A stretch of DNA of 64,000 bases from a virus, in IMG/VR virus record IMGVR_UViG_3300006028_000001, positions 1-64,000 of that record; one strand, 5' to 3'. The notes beneath the pieces are model-generated. The model searched no databases. It saw only the letters and a list, made by a program, of their open reading frames with translations, and was not told the origin of the DNA. The first letter of the stretch is position 1. Each line of letters starts with the position of its first letter. Below, piece by piece: positions 16,095 through 22,883 of this stretch. The position numbers and the translations under genes are program-made.

Positions 16095-16325
16095 GTGCCC
16101 AAGCCCACCCCGCTCGGCGCCGCGCTGCCGGCCGCCATCGAACACATCACCGACCGGTCCGCAACGGAAGCAGGCGTCCGCGACGCCTGGTACACGTGGA
16201 TCACCCAGTACGACGTCACATCCGCCGCGATCATCCACGGCGCGATCAAAGAAGCCGTTACCGAATGGCTCAACCGGCACGGCCACGAAGTGTTCGCCAG
16301 TGACCCGGTAAGGCGCGCGTCGTGA
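16095..16325 (+). CDS. hypothetical protein
   Basis: 76 aa, GTG start after AGAAAGAGAAG. Helical protein (AIEHITDRSATEAGVRDAWYTW, IIHGAIKEAVTEWLNRHG). First gene beyond the repeat array; overlaps the next gene by 4 bp. No family recognised. Confidence 0.6.
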   Translation: MPKPTPLGAALPAAIEHITDRSATEAGVRDAWYTWITQYDVTSAAIIHGAIKEAVTEWLNRHGHEVFASDPVRRAS

Positions 16326-16537
16326 ACGGATATCCACACGTCCACCTGCGGATCTATCCCCTGACCTGGCGCATCCTGGCCCGCGGCGGCTGGTACCGCG
16401 CCGTGCCCTTCTTTGAGCTTGCCGACGTCGACCGGCTCGTAACGTTTCGTCGACGCGAATGGCTTGCCGGGATCACCGCCTCACGGCAGACGCCTTGGGT
16501 GCCCGGCGACACGGCTGCCTCGCAGGACCCGTCGTGA
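16322..16537 (+). CDS. hypothetical protein
   Basis: 71 aa, GTG start overlapping the previous stop. Aromatic-rich N-terminus (YPHVHLRIYPLTWRILARGGWYR). No family recognised. Its stop overlaps the HicA-like gene. Confidence 0.55.
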   Translation: MNGYPHVHLRIYPLTWRILARGGWYRAVPFFELADVDRLVTFRRREWLAGITASRQTPWVPGDTAASQDPS

Positions 16538-16743
16538 CGATCCCCCGCCCCTGGCGCCGCATCGCCGCCCACGCCGTCGCCGCCGGCTGGACGATCCGCC
16601 GCACCCGCCGCGGCCACCTGCTGTGGACCGCACCGGACGGCACCCGGGTGGTCACCGCCGGCACCCCGTCGGACTGGCGAAGCCTGCGCAACGACCTGGC
16701 GCAGCTGCGCAGGGCCGGCCTGACGGTCAGGGACGGGGTGTGA
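16534..16743 (+). CDS. HicA-like (YcfA-type) small protein
   Basis: 69 aa, GTG start overlapping the previous stop. The layout RRIAAHAVAAGWTIRRTRRGHLLWTAPDG...SDWRSLRNDLAQLRRAGL matches the double-stranded-RNA-binding fold of HicA toxins: helix, aromatic strand, the G-H strand carrying the catalytic His, and a C-terminal helix. HicA cuts mRNA. No HicB antitoxin follows; phage solo copies often have another use. Confidence 0.65.
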   Translation: MTIPRPWRRIAAHAVAAGWTIRRTRRGHLLWTAPDGTRVVTAGTPSDWRSLRNDLAQLRRAGLTVRDGV

Positions 16744-16790
16744 TCCATGAATGGTTGTGACCTGCGGCGCAACAAAATCCGCGCCGGGAC

Positions 16791-16820
16791 GCAACCTTCC
16801 GACGAGCCTCGACGTAGCAC
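16791..16820 (+). promoter_or_regulatory. bipartite promoter-like motif, copy 6
   Basis: GCAACC at 16791-16796 and GACGTAGCAC at 16811-16820, 14-base spacer; 38 bases upstream of the ATG at 16859. The 5' half and first spacer bases are identical to copy 2. Confidence 0.6.
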
Positions 16821-16858
16821 CCCGTGACCGCCCCTCCACCGCACCGGAAGTGACCAAG

Positions 16859-17110
16859 ATGATCACCAGAACGAAGCCCCCACCGGCCCGGTCCGCCATC
16901 GTCGAGCGCTACGCCGTCGCGATCCTGGTCGACGCGGTCGAGTGTCTGGATGAGGCCGACCTGGATCGGCTGCCGGATCCGCTGCCGAACCGGGAGGTGT
17001 ACCGGGCGGCGATCCGGCTGGCGCTGACGATGGCTGCGGCGATCCGCGCCAACCCGGGTGCGGTGCTGGCGCTGGTGCCGGCGTCCGGCGGGTCGGGGGC
17101 GGAGCTGTGA
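16859..17110 (+). CDS. hypothetical helical protein
   Basis: 83 aa. The ATG at 16859 has GGAAG 8 bases upstream; a GTG at 16850 is an alternative. Helical throughout, with no Cys-rich motif beyond one Cys. No recognised family. Confidence 0.6.
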   Translation: MITRTKPPPARSAIVERYAVAILVDAVECLDEADLDRLPDPLPNREVYRAAIRLALTMAAAIRANPGAVLALVPASGGSGAEL

Positions 17111-17292
17111 TGGGCGCCCCGCATGCACTCGCCGTGTCAGGAGCCAAGATCCGGCCTCAAATGTGCGCGCGGATGTTCGGACCGGTCCGACGCCGGATTT
17201 TCCGGCAGGCGGGTGCAACCCCTTGGCGATCCGCGACGTACCCACCCGTGACCGAACCCGCCAGCTCACCCAGGAGCCGTGAAATCCGATGA
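17110..17292 (+). CDS. doubtful small basic ORF
   Basis: 60 aa from an ATG overlapping the previous stop. The second half of the ORF covers promoter-like motif copy 7 and reads like non-coding sequence. Possibly real only in its first 30 residues, or not a gene. Confidence 0.25.
   Translation: MGAPHALAVSGAKIRPQMCARMFGPVRRRIFRQAGATPWRSATYPPVTEPASSPRSREIR
17215..17240 (+). promoter_or_regulatory. bipartite promoter-like motif, copy 7
   Basis: GCAACC at 17215-17220 and GACGTA at 17235-17240 (followed by CCC, so less complete), 14-base spacer; 48 bases upstream of the ATG at 17289. Confidence 0.5.
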
Positions 17293-17603
17293 CCCAGACC
17301 CGACCAACCACCGAACCGGCCGCTGCGGCGACAGCACGGCAGGACGACGCGCAACGCATGCGTGACGCCGCCGGCACCCGCGCCACGGAGGATCTGCCGC
17401 ATGGGTGCCGTTGCGGCGCGCGCTGGTCCGGTTCGAACACGGCCCATTGCGGGGCACAGTGCCATCGAACTTTTTCGGGCATCCGACCCTTCGATGATCA
17501 TCGCCGCGATGGCGTGTGTGTTGATCCGGCCACGATCGGCATGTCGCTGGTACCGGGCCGCGCCTACGAGTGCTGGGGCTCCGTCGCTGAGGTGGCGACG
17601 TGA
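17289..17603 (+). CDS. FDXHR-family putative zinc-binding protein
   Basis: 104 aa. CRCGARWSGSNTAHCGAQC, then RTFSGIRPFDDHRRDGVC gives the C-x-x-W-x-G...AHC-x-x-C...FD-x-HR...C pattern of the FDXHR family, a small zinc-binding group common in actinophages. Function unknown. Likely first gene after motif copy 7; overlaps the next gene by 4 bp. Confidence 0.75.
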   Translation: MTQTRPTTEPAAAATARQDDAQRMRDAAGTRATEDLPHGCRCGARWSGSNTAHCGAQCHRTFSGIRPFDDHRRDGVCVDPATIGMSLVPGRAYECWGSVAEVAT

Positions 17604-18472
17604 GCGACGGCCTGCCACGTGTTGCCCACGGCTACGAGGTGACCGTGACGGTGCGTCGCCCCGATCCGCGTCACACGGCGTCCTGGTGCCGGGAGGGTGT
17701 CGCGCACGATCACCGGGCGTGCGGCCCGCTCTGGAACTCCACCGACCCGCGCGACGTCGAGGAGGCCGCACGATGGGTTGGTGATCAGATCCGTGAACGG
17801 CCTGATCGGACCGATGGCCTACACGGCCTCGCCGTTGACGCGATCCGCGAGCTACGCGCCCCGTACGGTCCGCTCGGGGATGGCTCGTTGAGGAGCGGCA
17901 GCGCGAGTGAGATCGCCGACGCTGTCCTCGCTGCCGTGCTGCCCGCCCACCGCAGCCAGGTACTCGCCGAGGCGGTCGGCAGCCTCCAGCCGGACATCGA
18001 CTGGCAGCGGCGCATGTACGGCGATGGCGCAGACCGCCTCGCGATCGGGCGCCTGGTCGGCATGGAGGATGCCCAGCAGGCGATCCGGCGTCTTGCCGAG
18101 AGCACCCCGCCGGCCGCCCGCACAGCGTCGCAGGGCGTCCAGGACGCTCCGGAGGTAGCCCAGGGCACCCCGGAGCCGCTGAGGCCACCTGAGCCCCCCG
18201 CCACCTCCGACGAGCCGACCGGTACGGGTGCCGACACCTGGCACGTCGGCCGCTCGTGGACCGGCCATCGCCTTGAGGACGGCTGCCCCTGCTCGAAGGG
18301 GGCGTGCGGGCTCGCGGCCGAACCGTTCGACCCGACCTGCCTTCAGCATCCGCAAGCGCGGGCGAAAACGATTCGGCAGGGTCATCGCGCCGCCGACTGC
18401 CCCGGCGCCGCCGCCCGCCGGGCATTCGCCGACCTCGCCGCCCAGTTCGGCGCGAAGGAGGAAACGCCGTGA
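17600..18472 (+). CDS. hypothetical protein
   Basis: 290 aa, GTG start overlapping the previous stop. Helical N-terminal two thirds, a Pro-rich linker (about residues 185-215) and a C-terminal part with several Cys residues (GCPCSKGACGL, CLQHP, CPGAAARR). No domain recognised. Confidence 0.6.
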   Translation: MSDGLPRVAHGYEVTVTVRRPDPRHTASWCREGVAHDHRACGPLWNSTDPRDVEEAARWVGDQIRERPDRTDGLHGLAVDAIRELRAPYGPLGDGSLRSGSASEIADAVLAAVLPAHRSQVLAEAVGSLQPDIDWQRRMYGDGADRLAIGRLVGMEDAQQAIRRLAESTPPAARTASQGVQDAPEVAQGTPEPLRPPEPPATSDEPTGTGADTWHVGRSWTGHRLEDGCPCSKGACGLAAEPFDPTCLQHPQARAKTIRQGHRAADCPGAAARRAFADLAAQFGAKEETP

Positions 18473-18714
18473 GTGCACAGACTCCCGTGGCCGAGCAGAT
18501 CCCCGAGAATGTCTACTTCGATGCCGCATTGGCGTTGGTCATCGCCCAAAGCACGCCGCCGATTCACCTTGAATGGACCAGGACGCAGGCCGAGCGCATT
18601 TCGCGACGTCGCGACCACCGCGCCGCTGTTGAAAGCGCCTACCGCGCTGGGCGAGGTAGAACTCAGGCCGAATCAGTGGGCCGCATGGTGCCGGACGGAG
18701 ACGACCGTGGCTGA
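18469..18714 (+). CDS. hypothetical protein
   Basis: 81 aa, GTG start with AAGGAGGAAA just upstream, overlapping the previous stop. Helical and Arg-rich in the second half. An overlapping alternative frame runs through the same bases, so the exact 3' half is uncertain. Confidence 0.5.
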   Translation: MSAQTPVAEQIPENVYFDAALALVIAQSTPPIHLEWTRTQAERISRRRDHRAAVESAYRAGRGRTQAESVGRMVPDGDDRG

Positions 18715-18964
18715 TGGCGAATGGAGGGCTGAGATCGTGTACGACGCGGACGGCACCCAACCGCCGGTGACCCTCACTGGTGCCAGGATTTCGTCGCAGC
18801 TGCGACCCGCCGGTGATGGTTTCTGCTCCGCCTTGGTGGTCGTGTCGGACGAGGAGGACAGGACGGTGGAGGTGTTTCAGGCGGCCCGGGTGTATTCGAT
18901 CCGCAAGCGGAGGGTTGTGGCCGCCGACGGAAGCGAGGCGGCACCAACGGCACCCGGAACGTGA
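18707..18964 (+). CDS. hypothetical protein
   Basis: 85 aa, GTG start overlapping the previous gene by 8 bp. Beta-rich (WRAEIVYDADG, ARISSQLRPAGDGFCSALVVVSDEEDRTVEVFQAARVYSI). The frame is open further upstream, so an earlier start is possible. The following 111 bases (18965-19075) hold no convincing gene. Confidence 0.5.
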   Translation: MADGEWRAEIVYDADGTQPPVTLTGARISSQLRPAGDGFCSALVVVSDEEDRTVEVFQAARVYSIRKRRVVAADGSEAAPTAPGT

Positions 18965-19075
18965 ACCGGCCCCGGCGACTCCACCCGCCGAGGCCGACCC
19001 CCACCACACCCGACCAGGACCGACCCACGAGTGATCACCGCATGGTAGCCGCCACCAGCACATCCGGAGATCACC

Positions 19076-19759
19076 TTGACGAACGACACCCCGTCCTACC
19101 CTTTGTGCCGCACCCCGGCCTGCCGGACAACCAAGACGCCCGGATATGCCGACCGCGGGCTGTGCCAGTACCACGAAACCGCCGGCCTTGAGGCCATCGA
19201 AGCGTTGCCCGGCGACTGGGCCGACCTGCAGCCGCTGGTCTGGGACAAGGCCGACCTCGGCATGACCGACGGCGGCCTGGTGCCGTTTGGCCCCACCCTG
19301 CCGATCGACCTGGCCGCCGACGCGCTAGCCCGCGAACTGGCCTACACCGCGGTGGTGTGGGAGATCGCGGTGCGGGAGCGGGCCGGCCTGTCCGACTCGA
19401 TCGGCCAGGACGTGATGCCCGGCGGCCCGGAGCTCGCGGCCGCCGCCCGCACCCTGGCCGCGCACTACAGCGTGCTGCTCGCGCTCGGACCCGTCGACCA
19501 CGAGACGTACGACCGGCACGAGGCCACCGCCGACGGCGTCGACGCGGTCATCAACCTGACCGGGCTGCACAAGAAGGCCCGCGCCCACATCGGCGCCGAC
19601 GCCCGCACCACCAACGTCGCCGGGGTCTGCCCCAACTGCGGCGCCGAAGAACTCCGGCACCGCGACGGCGGGGACGTGCGCTGCGCTCGGTGCCGTACCT
19701 GCTGGTCGTACGAGGCGTACCTCGACTACATCGTCATCGTCCCGCTGGCGGCCGTGTGA
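19076..19759 (+). CDS. hypothetical protein with terminal zinc motifs
   Basis: 227 aa, TTG start with GGAGA 5 bases upstream. N-terminal CRTPACRTTKTPGYADRGLCQYH and C-terminal CPNCG...CARCRTC look like zinc-binding sites around a helical core. This arrangement is common in unassigned actinophage proteins located just before the late region. Overlaps the next gene. Confidence 0.65.
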   Translation: MTNDTPSYPLCRTPACRTTKTPGYADRGLCQYHETAGLEAIEALPGDWADLQPLVWDKADLGMTDGGLVPFGPTLPIDLAADALARELAYTAVVWEIAVRERAGLSDSIGQDVMPGGPELAAAARTLAAHYSVLLALGPVDHETYDRHEATADGVDAVINLTGLHKKARAHIGADARTTNVAGVCPNCGAEELRHRDGGDVRCARCRTCWSYEAYLDYIVIVPLAAV

Positions 19760-20151
19760 CCGGCTGGCCGTGGCCGGCCGACACCGAACTGGTACGGGCG
19801 CGGAAGGTGGCCATCGCCTACCGGGAGCATCTGCGCGCCACCAACCCGCAGGTGTGCGCCGCGCTGGATGAGGCGATGCGCGCCTACGGCCAGTTTTGGC
19901 TGCTGCCCCGGCAGGAGGTGTACGAGCCGACCCAGGCCATCACCGCCGACCTGGCCGCGGAGCTGGTGTCGCGGTCGGAGGCGATGATCCGCCGCTGGGC
20001 GTGCACTCCCCACCCGGACGAGCCGGGGCGGATGCTGCTGCCGCGGTTCGGGTGGGACGGGCCGCGGCGCACCTTCCTGGTGGCGGACGTGTTGGAGGCG
20101 GCGCGGGTGGCGAACGCCCGGCTGCGGTACCGCCGCGACACGCCGGCATGA
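19756..20151 (+). CDS. helix-turn-helix DNA-binding protein
   Basis: 131 aa, GTG start overlapping the previous stop. ITADLAAELVSRSEAMIRRWA (about residues 56-76) resembles an HTH with recognition helix, and TFLVADVLEAARVAN the following helix of MerR/excisionase-like domains. As the last early gene, directly before the late promoter, it may control late transcription; this is a positional inference. Confidence 0.6.
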   Translation: MTGWPWPADTELVRARKVAIAYREHLRATNPQVCAALDEAMRAYGQFWLLPRQEVYEPTQAITADLAAELVSRSEAMIRRWACTPHPDEPGRMLLPRFGWDGPRRTFLVADVLEAARVANARLRYRRDTPA

Positions 20152-20157
20152 CGCGAC

Positions 20158-20186
20158 TTGACGGGTCCGCGCACAGGCTGTAACAC
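20158..20186 (+). promoter_or_regulatory. sigma-70-type promoter at the early/late boundary
   Basis: TTGACG (20158-20163), 17 bases, then TAACAC (20181-20186). The -35 box is near consensus; the -10 box is partial. Located in the 161-base gap between the last early gene and the first late gene, upstream of an intrinsic terminator. Confidence 0.55.
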
Positions 20187-20192
20187 TGGCGC

Positions 20193-20264
20193 GCGTCGGA
20201 GTCTGCCCAGCGCAGACCGCCTGCGACCAGCGCCCACCAGCCGATCCGGCCAGGTGGGCGTTTT
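20193..20264 (+). ncRNA. candidate short transcript or attenuated leader
   Basis: A promoter at 20158-20186 would start RNA near 20193, and an intrinsic terminator ends at 20264, giving about 70 bases with no ORF. It could be a small RNA, or a leader whose terminator must be overcome by antitermination for late genes to be expressed. Confidence 0.4.
20231..20264 (+). terminator. intrinsic terminator
   Basis: CGCCCACC (20231-20238) pairs with GGTGGGCG (20253-20260), an 8-bp perfect stem, followed by TTTT. Lies about 50 bases before the first late gene. Confidence 0.75.
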
Positions 20265-20312
20265 CGCGTTCATGCCCCCGCCGGGGCCAGTCCCCCCGGA
20301 GGTTGACCGCCC

Positions 20313-20849
20313 GTGTCCGACGCTGCCCGCGCCGCCGCCCTGCAGTCCGCCGTCCGATTCCACGGCTACGTCGGCGACCTGGATCTGCGCTGCGGTGTGG
20401 ACGCCGGCCACACCATCGCCGCCGGCCAGATCTCCGTGCTGGACACCGCCGAGGTGTTCCTGGCCTGGCTGCGCGGCCCCGCCCACCTCGCCTTGACGGC
20501 CGGCCCGGTCGTCGACCAAACCAGCGGGCTCCCCACCGGGACCCCCATCTCTGAAGGAGTGCCCGTGCAGATCCACGACAATGAGCAGTTCGACGTCACC
20601 GTCACCGCCGAGGACGCGAAGGGTTTCGCCACCGCTGACGCGGTCACGTTCGTCTCCTCCGACGAGACGGTGTTCACCGTCGTCGCCGGCGCCGACCCGA
20701 TGACCAGCACGGTCGTCGCGGGTGTGCCCGGGTCGGCGGTGCTGACCGTGTCGGACGGCACCCTGTCGGCGACCCTGGCCGTCGATGTCGTACCGGCGGG
20801 CGCGGCGACGATCGCCCTGTCCGAGGGTCCGGTCACCGTCCAGCCGTAG
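20313..20849 (+). CDS. structural protein with Ig-like (BIG2-type) domain
   Basis: 178 aa, GTG with GGAGG upstream. Residues 70-170 resemble a bacterial Ig-like group 2 domain (FDVTVTAEDAKGFATADAVTFVSSDETVFTVV, STVVAGVPGSAVLTVSDGTLSATLAVDVVPA). Such domains decorate phage virions and bind weakly to cell surfaces. First gene of the late region. The 143 bases after it (20850-20992) are very G+C rich with no gene. Confidence 0.65.
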   Translation: MSDAARAAALQSAVRFHGYVGDLDLRCGVDAGHTIAAGQISVLDTAEVFLAWLRGPAHLALTAGPVVDQTSGLPTGTPISEGVPVQIHDNEQFDVTVTAEDAKGFATADAVTFVSSDETVFTVVAGADPMTSTVVAGVPGSAVLTVSDGTLSATLAVDVVPAGAATIALSEGPVTVQP

Positions 20850-20992
20850 CTCGAGCATCGGGCCGGCCGGGCCCGAGTGTGGCGCCCTTCCCCAACGGGA
20901 GCCGCCCCCGCCGGCCGGCCCGGCTGGGCGTGCGTGGCCGGTACGTCGACTGTCCGGCCACGCGCCCCAACCCCACGCCGCGGGAGGTTGCC

Positions 20993-21223
20993 GTGGCTCA
21001 CCTGTGGGCGTGGTTCACCGCCGCGGTGTGGCCGAACCTGGTGGCGTCCCTGCTGTCGCTGCCACCCGCGCTGCTCTGGCATCACATGCGGATCCGGCGA
21101 CGACTGGACGCCATCCACCGGCATGTCGCTGCGGCACCCGACGCCACCGGGGGCGGCATCGATCCCCGCAACGACCATCAACCCGCAGAGCAAGAGGGGA
21201 CTGCCCCGTGCGTGTCCAGTTAG
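20993..21223 (+). CDS. small membrane protein
   Basis: 76 aa, GTG with GGGAGG upstream. One predicted transmembrane helix (residues 5-28: WAWFTAAVWPNLVASLLSLP), then a basic cytoplasmic tail. Overlaps the next gene by 16 bp. Function unknown; single-span proteins like this recur among actinophage late genes. Confidence 0.6.
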   Translation: MAHLWAWFTAAVWPNLVASLLSLPPALLWHHMRIRRRLDAIHRHVAAAPDATGGGIDPRNDHQPAEQEGTAPCVSS

Positions 21224-21516
21224 GCAATCCGGCCGCGAAGGCGGCCTACCGCGACGAGAACGGGGAGCTGCACCACCGCGCCGTCGACGGTGCCCGCGTC
21301 ACCACCGTCGTCATCCCCGACTCGTACACGCTGGTGGATGCGGTCTCGGCGGTCCTGGCGCAGGACGGGGCGTGGAATCACCACACCCAGGGCGACAACC
21401 CGGGTGATGTGACCCCGGATTGGGTGGAGTCCGACAACGAGGCGCTTGGCACGCTGCTCGCCTCCCACTTCGGCTGCCCGGCCGGCCGGCCGGCCGACTG
21501 GGACGGGGAGGAGTGA
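21208..21516 (+). CDS. hypothetical protein
   Basis: 102 aa, GTG preceded by GAGGGGA. Acidic C-terminus (NHHTQGDNPGDVTPDWVESDNEALG). No family recognised; likely a virion accessory protein from its position. Confidence 0.55.
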   Translation: MRVQLGNPAAKAAYRDENGELHHRAVDGARVTTVVIPDSYTLVDAVSAVLAQDGAWNHHTQGDNPGDVTPDWVESDNEALGTLLASHFGCPAGRPADWDGEE

Positions 21517-21519
21517 CCG

Positions 21520-22152
21520 GTGCTTGTCAACTCGGGTAGGGATTTGCAGGCGCTGGTGATGGGCGGGGACACGACCGCTCTGGCCGGCACCGCCACCGCC
21601 ACTTCCGCGACGTCGCTCACGTCGTCCGGTTTCACCGCGAGCGCCTACATCGGGCACATCGTGGTGGCCGGCAACTCCGCGGCCACCTTCACCTACGGCG
21701 TGATCACCGCCAACACCACGACGGTGTTGACGGTGGACCGCTGGTACAACCCGGCCAGCCCGGGCGGCACGGCGGCATCCACGCCGTCGGCGACCGCGCC
21801 GTTCATCATCACCCCGTACGGAGCGGGCGCGCCGTTCATGGCGTTGACCGCGAACTCGTCGGCCGCCGCGGGCGCTGACACCACCCTCGCCGGTGAGATC
21901 ACCACCTCGGGCGGCGGGCTGATCCGCAAGCTGGCCACCTACGCGCACACCGCGGGCGTGGCCTCGTACACGTTGACCGGTGCCTACACCGCGAACGGGT
22001 CAGACTCGCTGCCCGTCACAATCGCCAAGATCGGACTGTTCTCGTCGATCACCAGCGGAACCATGGCGTTCGAGACACTGCTCAACGCCACGGCCACGCT
22101 CAGCGCCTCAGGCGACCAATTGACCGTGACCGATACGATAACTCAGTCCTAG
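21520..22152 (+). CDS. putative virion appendage protein
   Basis: 210 aa, GTG with GGGGAGGAG upstream. Thr/Ser/Ala-rich and beta-strand-rich (TATATSATSLTSSGFTASAYIGHIVVA), typical of phage minor tail or fibre proteins in actinobacteria. Part of the appendage group that precedes the terminase genes. Confidence 0.6.
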   Translation: MLVNSGRDLQALVMGGDTTALAGTATATSATSLTSSGFTASAYIGHIVVAGNSAATFTYGVITANTTTVLTVDRWYNPASPGGTAASTPSATAPFIITPYGAGAPFMALTANSSAAAGADTTLAGEITTSGGGLIRKLATYAHTAGVASYTLTGAYTANGSDSLPVTIAKIGLFSSITSGTMAFETLLNATATLSASGDQLTVTDTITQS

Positions 22153-22271
22153 TTCGTCCGGTTTCGGACGGGGGTCGTCAGGCACCGCTCGACGGTCCAT
22201 CCGTGGTGCAGTCGCAGGTACAGGGTGCCGGACTGAATCCCCAGTGCCCGCGACCACTCCGCCACGGTCAT
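22149..22271 (-). CDS. short HTH protein or remnant of a homing-endonuclease C-terminus
   Basis: On the minus strand, ATG at 22271 to TAG at 22149 gives 40 aa: MTVAEWSRALGIQSGTLYLR, then LHHGWTVERCLTTP. Preceded in frame by ILEWDGRR. This matches the small HTH repeat (W-x-G..T..EW...GI...TL..RL..GW..E.ALTTP) seen at the end of phage HNH/AP2 homing endonucleases. It lies between two plus-strand genes with no sign of the nuclease domain, so it is likely a degraded insertion or an orphan HTH protein. Confidence 0.55.
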   Translation of the reverse strand: MTVAEWSRALGIQSGTLYLRLHHGWTVERCLTTPVRNRTN

Positions 22272-22310
22272 CCGCCTACCATCCCACTCCAGGATCCGGA
22301 GGCGCCCGCC

Positions 22311-22838
22311 ATGCAGGTGTGGACCTACCCACTACAGCCGCAGCCGATTGCCAGCGGCACCCCCCTGGCCTCTTCGGTCACACTGACCGACATCAGCCCC
22401 GCGCCGCAGGTCGTCATCCCGGCGAACTTCCTGCAGCCCACCATGAAGATCATGGTGAAGGCGGCCTGCGTCTTTTCCAACACCTCCACGCCGACACTGC
22501 TGACCGGGGTGTACTACGGCGGGGTGGCCGGCACCGCACTGGCGGCCACGTCGGCGGTCACCACCACCACGGGCGCCACCAACTGGCCGCTGACGGTGTA
22601 CTACTACGGCCGGGTCCGCACCATCGGCTCCAGCGGCACCATCATGGGGTGGGGCTGGGTTGACCTGTCGACATCCCTGACCGCCTACACCCACCGCCCG
22701 ATCCCCGAGACGGCGCTGGCCACGGTGACGATCGACACCACCGCGGCGAAGGCGCTCACGTTGGGCGCCCAGTGGGGCACGTCGTCGTCGTCGAACACGA
22801 TCACCTGCGTCGACTTCGACGTGCAGATCGCCGGCTGA
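22311..22838 (+). CDS. putative virion protein
   Basis: 175 aa, ATG with CGGAGG upstream. Beta-rich with Thr/Ser/Ala runs (TLTDISPAPQVVIPANFLQPTMKIMVKAACVFSNT) and the TGAT...WPLTVYYYGRVRTIGSSGTIMGWGW segment. Resembles phage capsid-fibre or minor tail proteins by composition only. Confidence 0.55.
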   Translation: MQVWTYPLQPQPIASGTPLASSVTLTDISPAPQVVIPANFLQPTMKIMVKAACVFSNTSTPTLLTGVYYGGVAGTALAATSAVTTTTGATNWPLTVYYYGRVRTIGSSGTIMGWGWVDLSTSLTAYTHRPIPETALATVTIDTTAAKALTLGAQWGTSSSSNTITCVDFDVQIAG

Positions 22839-22883
22839 CTTCTGACCGGTTCGGAGGCAGAGTCCGACCGGCGGGGGTGAGCG

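Noticed and set aside
18961-19191. Open frame overlapping the start of the gene at 19076
   Set aside because: Pro/Arg-rich with no domain; the TTG-started protein in the other frame has zinc motifs and a ribosome-binding site.
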